Positions 1 through 10,169 of a stretch of 14,544 nucleotides of DNA are shown here, piece by piece (position 1 is the stretch's first letter; each line of letters begins with the position of its first letter). Made by a program: the position numbers and the translations under genes. The stretch is from Conidiobolus incongruus B7586. Its lineage: Eukaryota > Entomophthoromycota > Entomophthoromycetes > Entomophthorales > Conidiobolaceae. The notes under the pieces are model-generated. The model saw only the letters and a program-made list of their open reading frames with translations, was not told where the DNA came from and did no database searches. The DNA is taken from NCBI GenBank assembly GCA_000697335.1, contig JNEM01013959.1:1-14544 (forward strand), read 5' to 3'.

Positions 1-1715
1 AAAATTTTTTAAATTATTAAAATTAATTGAAATAGTTATATCTTAGTTATCAATGATATAAAAATATATATTGAGAAACATATTAAAATTATTTTAAAAG
101 ACTATAAAAGTCTGTATATAAATGATATTATTATATCATTTAAATTAAATATCGAACTATTTTATAATAATATAAAATATATATTTTAAAACTGAATTGA
201 AATTAAATAGTTAAAAAAATTAGGGAAAAATAAATCTTAATAAGATATAACCAAAAACCAAGGTTTTTATAGCTAATTATATTAATTAATAAATTATATA
301 TCACTTTGTATTATTTTTTGATAAATCAAAAACAAGATAAATATTAGATTATAATAATCCTTTTTTAAATTCTAATGAATAAATATCTCTATATATAATA
401 AAAGAAAATTATTATTATAGATTGTAATAATATTTATTAATTTTATTTTATTTATTACGGCAAAGTTAATAAATTATATACTTTATAATATTTTTTTATA
501 TAAAATTAATCTAAATATTGATCTTAATATAATAAAATATTAATTTTAACTCTAGATTAACTTATAGAAAAGGTCTTAAAATAATAAATAAATATATTTT
601 TAATAATAAATATATTAATTCTTAATTAAATTAATTTATGTTGAGCTATATTTTAAATTTATATTGTTTATTTATTAAAAAATATATATGATTAAATGAT
701 ATTAATTTTTAATTAATATATTAAAATTTTAAGATTACTTAAGATAAGTTATAAATATGTGTATTTTAATTATAATAAGGAAATTAAAATTTAATATATT
801 AATCTTTTGCTTTTTGAACTTTTTTAAGTTTATATGGTATAGTGTTAACTAACTGTCTATATTAAAAAAATTAATTCTATTTTAGTTTTTTAAATATATT
901 CTTAAACTATATTTAAATTTTTTACTGATGGAAAAGTTTTAACTATTATTTTAATTAATCTTAAAGGTGCTTAATAAGATTAAAATTAAAAAATTAAACA
1001 AACCACTTTATAATTATTATGTAATTATTTTTAATTATTTGGTAATAGAAAAAATAATATATTAAAGGGTATTATCTTATTAAATAATGATGACTAATTT
1101 GTTTAACTTATATTATTTAATATTTTTTTAATTTATTATTTAGAATATTTTAGTATATCTTAATATTAATTCCCCTATTAACTATATAAAGACAATTTAT
1201 ATTTAAAAATAATATATGTTTTCAAAATATAATTAATTTACCATTATATTTTTAAATTAAAATATTTTAATGGGTATAAAGTAATTCTTTGTTTTTTTTT
1301 TGAAATATCTAACTTTTTTATTAAATTGACTAAAATATATTTTTGTTTAATAAAATAAAATTACTTTATTCTAGTTAATTTTAATTTAACTTTAATAGTG
1401 ATATTTAGATTTTTATATAACTTTATAATAAGATTTTTAGTTAAAGATGTTTTTTCTTAAGATATAAATATTATCTATTACAATATAAAATGATGTAATA
1501 ATATTAGTATTAACTAATATTCTTATATAATATAGTAATATTTTATATTTTGATAATAATATTATATTTACTAATATTACCTAGCTTATAATTATATTTT
1601 TTATTATATTTATCTATAATTTTAATATATTTAAGTTTAAATTTAAATATATCCTTATTATAATTTTTAATAGATTTAGTTATAATAAACTAGCTAATAC
1701 TAATAATTCTATAAG
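1..1715. other. AT-rich region without a recognisable gene
   Basis: No open reading frame of useful length or recognisable protein similarity is visible on either strand. The sequence is dominated by A/T runs and short TA-rich words. By eye I see only two CpG dinucleotides, near 154 and 458. Whether this is ordinary decayed intergenic DNA or a much older mutated repeat cannot be told by reading. It runs without an obvious break into the left LTR at 1716. Confidence 0.7.
1500..1521. repeat. Short perfect palindrome
   Basis: AATATTAGT and its reverse complement ACTAATATT flank a 4-nt loop ATTA, giving two 9-bp perfect arms. Another ACTAATATT lies near 1570. In sequence this AT-rich such palindromes arise easily by chance, so no function is claimed. 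Confidence 0.4.
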
Positions 1716-2106
1716 TGTAGTAGTAAATACCAATATAATATAGAGGAAAACTTAATATAAGAATAGTGTGGCATAGAACATAGTATTATAACATAGCTAT
1801 AATATGCAAATATAAACAAAGTTTAATTAAGCTTTAAACTAGGATAAGTTACTAATATATTAAGATTTATATTGGATAGTGTTAATATATTATAATATTA
1901 ATAAGATATAGTCTCAATCTTAGAAATAATAAAAAGGTAAAAAATAATAAATATTGAGAGGAAAAAAAAGAACCTAGTTTATTAGATAATTCAATGGTAT
2001 TTATATAATTAATTTAGCTATAAAAGTATAAATTAATTATATAATTTATACTTAATTGAATTATATGAAAGTATATATAAGAATTTAAAGAACTAGTCTC
2101 TTAACA
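1716..2106 (-). repeat. Left LTR (3' LTR of the minus-strand chromovirus)
   Basis: Aligns without visible length change to 7021-7411, at roughly 88-90 percent identity by eye. On the element's strand it begins TGTTAAGAGAC and ends CTACTACA, so it has the usual TG...CA termini. Differences from the other LTR are mostly transitions. It contains a long inverted repeat at 1986-2064 that is also kept in the partner LTR. Confidence 0.9.
1986..2064. repeat. Long imperfect inverted repeat inside the left LTR
   Basis: The arms are 1986-2016 and 2029-2064. The outer parts (ATAATTCAAT against ATTGAATTAT) and inner parts (ATATAATTAATTTA against TAAATTAATTATAT) pair perfectly, with a short mismatched stretch between them and a loop of about 12 nt. 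The same structure lies at 7291-7369. It could fold as a hairpin in the element's RNA or as a cruciform. The AT-rich background lowers the weight of the inner arm, but the outer arm is distinctive. Confidence 0.6.
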
Positions 2107-2159
2107 ATTTTATAGTAAGTTTCTTAAAAAAGACACACTCCCTAGATTTTTATAAATAG

Positions 2160-3400
2160 GTATAATAAGCTAAGATATTTTTAATATTTTTTAAAGGTTC
2201 TTATATAACTTTTTTAATAAAATAACCTATATATTTTATATAAAAATAAAGCTTATTCCTAATAAATTTAGATTTAATTATGTAATTAACATAGTATTCT
2301 TTTTCTTTATTTTAATGAATAATTAGATCTAGTTTTAAAACTTTTAATTAATTAGGAAAAGTATTAAAATCTTCAAAATAAGGTTTGATTTTAAATATAT
2401 AAAAGGTAAAGTTAATCTTTAAAGTTAAAGGTAATTCTAAAGTAATATTTTTAAAATTTGAATCAATAGATTAAATTTTATAGGGATTATAATATAATAG
2501 CAAATATTTTGGATTTAAGCTAGATTTAAGTAAGATAAGTTTAAAGGTAGATTGTTCTAAGTATACAAACATACTAGTTTTATATTTAAGAGGTTTCCTA
2601 GATTACTTTAAATATTACTATTTTATAATCTTTTAATTCTCTTTTAAGTTGAATATAACAAAGGAATTAATATATTTAATATTGGATTAAAATTCAACAA
2701 CATTTAAAAATATATTGATTTAAAGTTTTAGCACAATTATTAAGTTAGGATATTTGTTATAATTAATGAAATAAAGGCTAAAACTTATTAATTTATTAAT
2801 AAATATATTGAATATATATTAAAGTTGGTAGATATAAGTATCTTAATTTAATTGATTAGTCTTAATATAAGCTTTAATTATTTATTTTAAGGTTTTAATA
2901 GTTTTTTCAACAAGTTTATTAGTTTAGTGATGATTAGTAATAAACATAGCTAAATTAATCTTAAGGGAAGAGGATAGTAACTTTTAAAATTAAGAGTTGA
3001 ATCACATATCTTTATTATATATAATAGTTTATAAAATTTTATAATAGGTAAAGATATTAGACAATAATAGTTTTGTAATATCTTCAATAATAGAAGTTTT
3101 GAAACAAAGAATAAAATAAGCATATTTAGAGAATAAATTAATTATAATTAATAAGTTATTAAAATTAATTGTTGATTTAAAAATTTTTATAAAATCAAAT
3201 TAAATTTGTTATTAAGTTTTATTAGGGACTTAAAAAAGAATAAGTTTATTATATTTTAGTTGGGTATTATATTGAGTTCTTTAATATATATCACAGGTAT
3301 TAGTATATTCTTAAATTAATTTAATTAAGAAAGGTTAGTAATATTTTACTTTAATTCTCTTAGTAGTTTTTAATTAGTTTTAATATCCTTTAATAAGTAA
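2160..3400 (-). pseudogene. Chromovirus integrase and chromodomain remains
   Basis: Remains of the 3' end of pol on the minus strand. Around 3040-3340 the reading resembles the integrase zinc-binding region (a CDIC-like turn) followed by the start of the catalytic core. Around 2340-2460 it resembles the conserved C-terminal integrase stretch of fungal gypsy elements (an LELPxTLKIxPxF-like pattern). About 2160-2310 resembles a chromodomain, with the EYxV...YxIKYxGY...EPLxNIKN pattern. Integrase joins element DNA to host DNA, and the chromodomain of chromoviruses guides integration toward marked chromatin. The region is broken and only recognisable, not functional. Confidence 0.8.
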
Positions 3401-3769
3401 GTTATAACACTCATTAAATATTGCTTATTAGATTTTAAGAATATTAAGGATATATAGACAATTATTATAATATAGTAATTTATCAATGATTTTAAATCTT
3501 ATAACATATTTTAATTAGTTTTCTAATGGTTTAAAGAGTTCTTCTCTAATTAAAATAAAGAAATTATTATTTAATAGTGTTTTTTAAAGTAGTTTAATGA
3601 ATTCTTTATTTCCTTTATTAATAGTTATTATGTTAATATCTGTTAGGTTTTTGTAATTAAAATAAAAAAATAGGTATGTAAGATTTTTTAACAAAGTATC
3701 TACAATATAATTCTATTAACTTAAGAGATATTAGATAAAGAAAAAGTAAACTCAAATACTTTTAATTTA

Positions 3770-5300
3770 TCTAGTTTATTTTCTTAATAAATACTTTTGA
3801 GTTTTTAAATAAATGAGTGTTTTATAATCTATAAATGCTAGGAAAAAGTTACAAGATAAGAAATATAAATGATTTTTGATTATTTCTACTAAAGCAAAGA
3901 GTTTTTGTTTATAAACTAGGTATTTTAATTCAGCTAGCTTTATTTTTCTTAATTAGAATGTTATAAGCTTTAAAGTAATGTTTATAAGGTTAAATTCAAC
4001 CTATTCTCTTTTATTTATTATTTTATCTTATAGCTAAAAGGTAAAATATAAATTAAATTCATATTAGATTAACTATCCACCAATTACAAAAAAATTAAAT
4101 TTAGTAAAAATAATGGTAGGTAGTTTAAAATTAAAAATTAATAAAGTAAAAACATTAGTAATATAGAAAATTAAAGCATTTATATAAAAAGTATATAGTA
4201 GGGTTTATTCAAAAAGAGAGTTTTTTTTAAGAGATTAGTTAGAGGAGTTATAAGTTCAACAAAAGAATCAATGAAATCTTTAAAGTAATTTAATAATTTA
4301 AATACAAACATAAGTTAATTTTTGTTTATAAATATAGTAAAAGCTTTTACACTATTAAGTTTAGTTAAATAAATGTTAATTTCTTAAAAAGAAATAATAT
4401 AACTATAGAAGAAAACAAAAAAGTACTAAAAATATATTTTAGTAGCATTAAAGGTAATTTATATTCTTGAATAATTTATAAGACTTAATTTATATGTTAG
4501 ATATATTTTTCTTTAGTTTTTAAATAGATCAAGATATTATTAAAGTAAGTAATAATAAAGTTATTAAAAACAAGGTTAAAAAAAGAATTGATAAATTAAG
4601 TAACAGTTACAAAGGTATTATATAATCTAAAGTTTATAATAGTAAATTTATAATAACTTAGTGGAGTATTGAAAATAGTTAAAGGAATAGAATTTTCTTT
4701 AATTTTAATATTATAATAATTATTTCTAACATCTAATCTAGTGAATATAGTAGATTTAACTAGTTTATCCCTAATATCATATAGGTTTAATAATAAAGTT
4801 TTATCCTTAATAATTTTAGAGTTTAAAGCATAATTATCAATATATAATCTCTAACCACTATTAACCTTTTGTATAAAGAAGATAAGAGTTTTATATAATA
4901 AGGAAAAAAGTTTAATATATTTATTTTCAAGTAATCTTTAGATTTTTTCTTTTAAAGTTTAATATTATTCAAGGGATAAATGATAAATAAACTTTAAATA
5001 TAGTTATATATCTAAGAGTAGTTTGATTTTATGTTTAATATTATATTTAAAAGATAATCCATTTATAAATTTAAAAACATTAGCAAATTAACTTACTATA
5101 TTATATAAGAAGTAGTTATTAGTTATAATTTTATTGAAATTAATAGATAAGATACTAATAAAAAAATAATAAACAAATATATATTATTATAAATTATTAA
5201 GGTTTTTAATTAGTTTTTTACATTGGTTTTTACTTATAATAATAAAATTATTTGATAAAATTGTAGAGTTGGTATTAAGTAAAGTATTTAATAGTTTTAT
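3770..5300 (-). pseudogene. Chromovirus protease, reverse transcriptase and RNase H remains
   Basis: Remains of the central part of pol on the minus strand. A protease-like active-site neighbourhood lies near 5220-5300. The reverse transcriptase lead-in (HKIxLL...YxLSLExY..L) is near 4920-5060. The RT core at about 4500-4890 shows patterns corresponding to the RLCVDYRALN, FTKLDL and YxDDILIYSKT blocks of the family. RNase H remains at about 3770-3960 include a tether-like stretch resembling TDHKTLIYLKTQK. The order and spacing fit Ty3/gypsy. Broken throughout; only family-level similarity is claimed. Confidence 0.85.
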
Positions 5301-5939
5301 AATAAGGTAATATAAATTTTTTAAGATTAATTCTACTAATTTCTTTTAGAATATAAATAAAATAAATTTGTAACCTTTTAGAATAATACTTATAAATAGA
5401 AAATTATGGTATTTAAACTAATTTTAACCTAATATAAAATTGTAACTAATATTACCAACTAGGAATTTAATATATTAAGAGTAGTTAAAAAATAGTAATA
5501 AGTATCTAAATATAGTGTTAAATACTTGTTCAATAAAATTATTAGCATATTTAATTATTAAGCTATTTTTTAAATAGGTAGGGATAGTTTTATAATAATA
5601 AAAGAAAGAATAATATAATTAGAATAATTAAAGTTAATTAAAACATTAACAAATATAACTATAAAATATCTAGTTAAAATAAATAATAGGGTGATAGTTA
5701 AAGGTAAAAAATTATAAGGTAGATTAGTTACTAGAATATTTTTAGTTTCTAATAGTTTAATTAGTTAGATCTCTCTAGTATATATAGTTTAATTTGTAGA
5801 ATTATTAGTCTATTAAAACTTTTGTGGATTAAATTAAAATTTGCTAACTAATTTTGAAAAAGGTGATTTTAAGGTAATATTAATATTATTTAGGTTTGAT
5901 TTATAGTTGGTAGATTAAGATTGTTGAAAATTAAACAGA

Positions 5940-6900
5940 TGTTGCTTCTTAAAAAAACATTTATCAACTCTATAATTAACTTATGTTTTTTAGCAATAAT
6001 AATAACCTTTATTTATTCTTAAGTAGGTTTTAACTTCTTTACTAAAGGTTTTCTCATAAAGTTTTAAAGTAGAAATATTTATTATTTGAGATTTAAGTAG
6101 GCTAAAATAAGTTTTAAAAGATTAATTCTTAAGGTAATATAATTTAATTATAGAGTAAAAGATATTATCAATTATAATTACTATATCACAAATGTTAGAG
6201 AAAAATATATTATTAAAAAGTTTTTTATTAACTAACTAGAGTTTTATTTGAAGGTTAAGGTATTATAATAACTTATAGATTTATTCTTTTTCAGTGATAT
6301 TTAGTAAATTTAAATATATCTCATTGAATTTCTCAATCAATTACCTTATAAAAGTTTTTTATTTAAATTAAGAAAGTTTTTCTCTTGTTAATTAAACTTA
6401 ATGCTTTAGGTAATATCTTTTATTTAAGGTTTTTTCTAATTGTTTAAAGGTTTATATTCTTAAAATAAGTTATCCCCCTAAAAACTCTTTAGGATTAAGC
6501 TTATAATAAGTTAACTACTAAGTGTAAATAGATTTTTCCAAAAAAAATAGCTAATTTAAAGATATTTTCTAAATCTTCATCAAAAATTAAATTAAGATAA
6601 TTCTTTATATTTTTAAGATAATTTTTAAGCTTGTAGAGGTTTTTAAAACTATTATAAGTAGTTAGTTTATTTTTAAAAACACTAAAAAAATAGTTTAATA
6701 TATTAACTATAGTAAAATAATTAGTTTGTTAGATTTAAACTTTTTGAGTTATGTTTTTTTAACTAAAAGTTATCTAATATAAGTTTCTTAAAGGGTAATA
6801 AGCTTTTAAAGACTAAAATCTTAGATTTACTTAGTAATTAAGCTACCATCATTATTAAAATAATATAAGGGTTTTTTTTTAGTAATACTATAGTATATAA
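5940..6900 (-). pseudogene. Chromovirus gag remains
   Basis: This stretch occupies the gag position, between the 5' LTR at 7021-7411 and the protease-like segment. Near 5940-6020 a reading resembles the CCHC zinc knuckle that ends gag nucleocapsids. Near 6200-6330 there is weak similarity to a retrotransposon capsid helix pattern. Gag is poorly conserved even in healthy elements, so the limits are given by position rather than by clear homology. Broken. Confidence 0.5.
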
Positions 6901-7020
6901 TATTAAATTAAAATAAAATAGATTATAAATAATATTTAAAATAGTAATAAATAGATTTAATATAGGTAATTATTAATTTCTAATAGGTTTTTAATAGTTT
7001 TATTATTGTTATTATATAAA

Positions 7021-7411
7021 CATAATAGTAAATACTAATATAATATAGAGGAAAATTTAATATAAAAATAGTGTGACATAGAATATAGTATTATAACATA
7101 GCTATAGTGTACAAATATAAACAAATTTTAATTAAGCTTTAAACTAAGATGAGTCACTAATATATTAAAATTTATATTGGGTAGTATTAATATACTATAA
7201 TATTAATAAAATATAGTCTTAATTTTAAAAATAATATAAAGATATTAAATAATATAAATTGAGAGAAAAAAGAAAAACCTAGTTTATTAGATAATTCAAT
7301 ATTATTTATATAATTAATTTAGTTATAAAAGTATAAATTCATCATATAATTTATAATTAATTGAATTATATGAAAATATATATAAGAATTTAAGGAACTA
7401 GTTTCTTAACA
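7021..7411 (-). repeat. Right LTR (5' LTR of the minus-strand chromovirus)
   Basis: Partner of 1716-2106, of equal length and with mostly transition differences. In a minus-strand element this LTR would have carried the promoter, although no promoter motif can be trusted in its present AT-rich state. The terminal few bases at the 7021 side are the least similar part of the pair. I could not identify a convincing primer-binding site just inside it, near 6990-7020. Confidence 0.9.
7291..7369. repeat. Long imperfect inverted repeat inside the right LTR
   Basis: Counterpart of 1986-2064, at exactly the same offset within the LTR. The outer arms ATAATTCAAT and ATTGAATTAT are unchanged between the two copies, while the middle differs at several positions. 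Retention of the outer arms in both copies suggests the structure was present in the element when it inserted. Confidence 0.6.
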
Positions 7412-8430
7412 AATTGCAATAATCTTATAAGTTAATTTATTTTTATTATAAAGTTAATCAATATATAAATGTATTTTTTAAAAAGGGATTTAGGTATTTC
7501 AATATTAATATTATATAAAATAATAATTTAAAATAATGAAATTAATATATATATAATTTAATAAAAAATAGATTTAAGTATCTTGTTTTATATATCATTT
7601 TATTTTATAAACCTATAAATTTATAATTTATCTTATTTAAAATTTAAGATTTGTTATATTAACCAATAATATATTAAATATAATTAAATATAACCTATTA
7701 TAATTAGATAATTAATTATAATTATATATCTTAATTTCAATTAATTTAGTTAAGAATTATTTAAATTATAAATAAATATATAAATGATTTTTATTTTATA
7801 ACTCATTTTTGAAAGTTAATATATATTAATTATTAAATATATAATATTAAACCAAAAAAATCATTCAATTAAAAATAACTAAAAAAACCTACCATATTTA
7901 GTATATTCATTAGAATATTACTTATATAATTATAATTGCTTTAGGTAATTCAAAAATCAATTTTAAAAAATTATTTTATATATAAACCTAATTGTTATAT
8001 TAATTACTGATATTAATCTTTATAAAAAAATATTTTGACACATTAAAAATTAATTCAAAATATAACAAAAAATATTGTATTATAGATCAAAGTATTGATT
8101 TTATATTATATATTTATTTTTATAAATAATATATTTAATTTAAAATTATTATTATTAGAAAAAATCTTATTTAAAGAAAAAATAATATTTACTATTATAA
8201 AACTTATAAAATTTACAATTATAATAACATAATTTTAGAAAGAATATCAAACATAATCTTTATAAGTTTATATTAAGGTTCTATATGTTAAATATAATAT
8301 CAACCAAACTTATAATTATATTATTAAAATGCTTATTATTTTTTTAAAATTTCAAAATAATTCTTATTCATATTTAAAATCAAATTAATTTAATACAACC
8401 TATTAAATTTAAAATTAAATTTTTAGAATT
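7412..8430. other. AT-rich, CpG-free region without a recognisable gene
   Basis: This is sequence beyond the right LTR. It is as AT-rich as the left flank, with no CpG visible by eye and no credible reading frame. It ends where composition changes sharply near 8430-8450. It may be flanking DNA caught in the same mutational process as the retroelement, or a separate, older and unrecognisable repeat. Confidence 0.65.
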
Positions 8431-10169
8431 TCAAAGTGGGTTAGCATATTAATCGAAGCATTATATTTACAATGTGGATCATTAATCAAAAGATTAAGGG
8501 TTTTTACATAAATTATATTATAACTAAATTTATGATGGATTGATTGATAAACTGATTTTAAATGGATTTTAATAATCAGATAAATTAAATGGAGAATTTT
8601 TAAATTTTACCGAATTCAGTATTGGGTAATTAATTATTGTATTGATCGACAGAATGTCTAATTGTCAAGTAACTCTAAAGCATTTTTTATTTTACTAAAT
8701 ATATATTTCGATAAATGAGTAGTACTAATCACTATAGTTTGCCGATATTACCTACTAAATTTGAGATATCTTCTTTTCTTTGAATAATTATTAGGTCTCT
8801 TATCCTTAATTATTTTATTACAATCTCGAAATAAAATTAATTAAACCTGAAAAATATATTAACTTTTAATTTTTCACAAATATAGGAAAAATAATTAACC
8901 AAATCACAGTATCACATATTAATAATTGATAATAATCTCAACTTTATAATCTATTCAATACTAAAAAGTATTAAAATTTTAATTTAAATTAAGGTTAATT
9001 ATTAAATAGTTTTTTACCCATATTTCAATTCGGATTAATATTAATTGAATTTTTTAATGTTATTAATGAATTTGACAAAAAATATTATTCAAAGTACTGA
9101 ATATTTATATGCTAACTCTAAATAAATAAGTATAATTAATGAAAGGATAAAGTTCCAATCCATTAGATCATTCTTGATAAGATCTTAATATATTAGCTTG
9201 ATACAGTAGTTATAAAAACGTGAGATAAATTGGTTTAAAAATCAATAAATGCTAATTATTTGACTTAAATCACATGCATAAAATTATGAAATAAATAATA
9301 AATTAAACTGATTAATATTTAGATTGTTATCAATTTAGTTCGCTTTTGATAAATAACTGATTTCATTAATAGATACTTCGGATATACTAATGATTAGATG
9401 ATGTGTAAAAATAATGGAAAAAAGATAAACATTTTTGAACTATTAATATTTTGTTCATATTGGATTTTACTATTTTAATTAACATATCTATGATCCTCTC
9501 TTAGTTCAATAATCGACCTCAATAAAATTTATATTCCAACTATTATTCAATATAATATTTTCATAATGATAAAGTTTTTAAGTTTTAGATTAGGAAAAAA
9601 TTATTTATTATAATGTACTTAGTTCTTATTTCCATAAAAAGTTTATAGCTCTTATTGGTAAATGTTACAAAGTTTATTATTTTGAGGTATTGATTTCAAA
9701 AAGTAATATGATCAAAAAATAATTCAAAATAATAGTTCAGCCATTTGAGATCTTATCAATCTCTCTAAAATTCTATAGGAAATTCTTTGTTATATCAGTT
9801 GTTAATAGTAGAATTTTTTTGATAAATATCAGAATCTATTTTGGTGGCTTAATAAGATTAAAGTTGGATAGTGATAAGTGCAAAATATTTGATATCGAAT
9901 TAGTTGTTAAATACTTGTGCAAAATATCCTGAATAACTTGAAATTTCAGTTTTTTGTAAAACTTGTCACAAGGTAAAATTAATTGAATTCCTATATAAAT
10001 AAATTATTATCAGTTTTAGTTTCTAGAGTTTTGTTTTAATTTTTTATTTTATTAAGTTTATTAGTATTGATATTAATTAATTGTAATAATAATTAATATT
10101 CAATTATTTGATTAATTCGATTCTTTATTTTGTTTATTCTCTATCAACACATCACATCTTTAAGGAATA
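8431..10169 (+). other. Upstream and promoter region of the acetyl-CoA synthetase gene
   Basis: No gene is visible, but composition differs from both AT-rich flanks. About a dozen CpG dinucleotides occur (for example near 8453, 8611, 8646, 8743, 9031, 9221, 9341, 9379, 9512, 9896), and words such as GATCGAC and GCCGAT break up the A/T runs. The last 170 bases before the start codon contain no ATG, so the first ATG downstream of the TATA-like box is the gene's own. The bases just before it are pyrimidine- and CA-rich (CTCTATCAACACATCAC), as is common in fungal leaders. The start context AATAATGA has A at -3. Confidence 0.6.
9992..9999 (+). promoter_or_regulatory. Candidate TATA box
   Basis: TATATAAA follows GAATTCC, in a stretch less monotonous than the AT-rich flanks and about 170 bp before the start codon. 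That spacing fits a leader of roughly 100-140 nt. TA-rich words are frequent in this DNA, so this is a position-based suggestion. Confidence 0.35.

Larger units (their letters stand above)
1716..7411 (-). mobile_element. Fossil Ty3/gypsy chromovirus, LTR to LTR
   Basis: A 5696-bp LTR retrotransposon copy lying on the minus strand. Both ends carry a 391-bp LTR, and the interval between LTR starts equals that between LTR ends (5305 bp). Read from the right, the internal region shows remains of gag with a zinc-knuckle-like stretch, protease, reverse transcriptase, RNase H, integrase and a terminal chromodomain. The order RT-RNase H-integrase defines Ty3/gypsy, and the chromodomain places it among chromoviruses, common in fungi. 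The copy is thoroughly broken, with very many breaks in every coding part, and it is not active. By eye it holds no CpG at all, and its LTR differences are mostly transitions, which suggests RIP-like or methylation-driven decay. The overall structure is still full length. The age is uncertain because this kind of mutation is not clock-like. I see no clear target-site duplication. Confidence 0.9.

Noticed and set aside
1711-7416. Target-site duplication of the chromovirus
   Set aside because: The five bases outside the left LTR (ATAAG) and the right LTR (AATTG) do not match, and no convincing shifted match was found.
1-8430. CRISPR array, tRNA or rRNA genes
   Set aside because: No regularly spaced direct repeats and no GC-paired cloverleaf or conserved rRNA words were seen. 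The only long repeats are the two LTRs.
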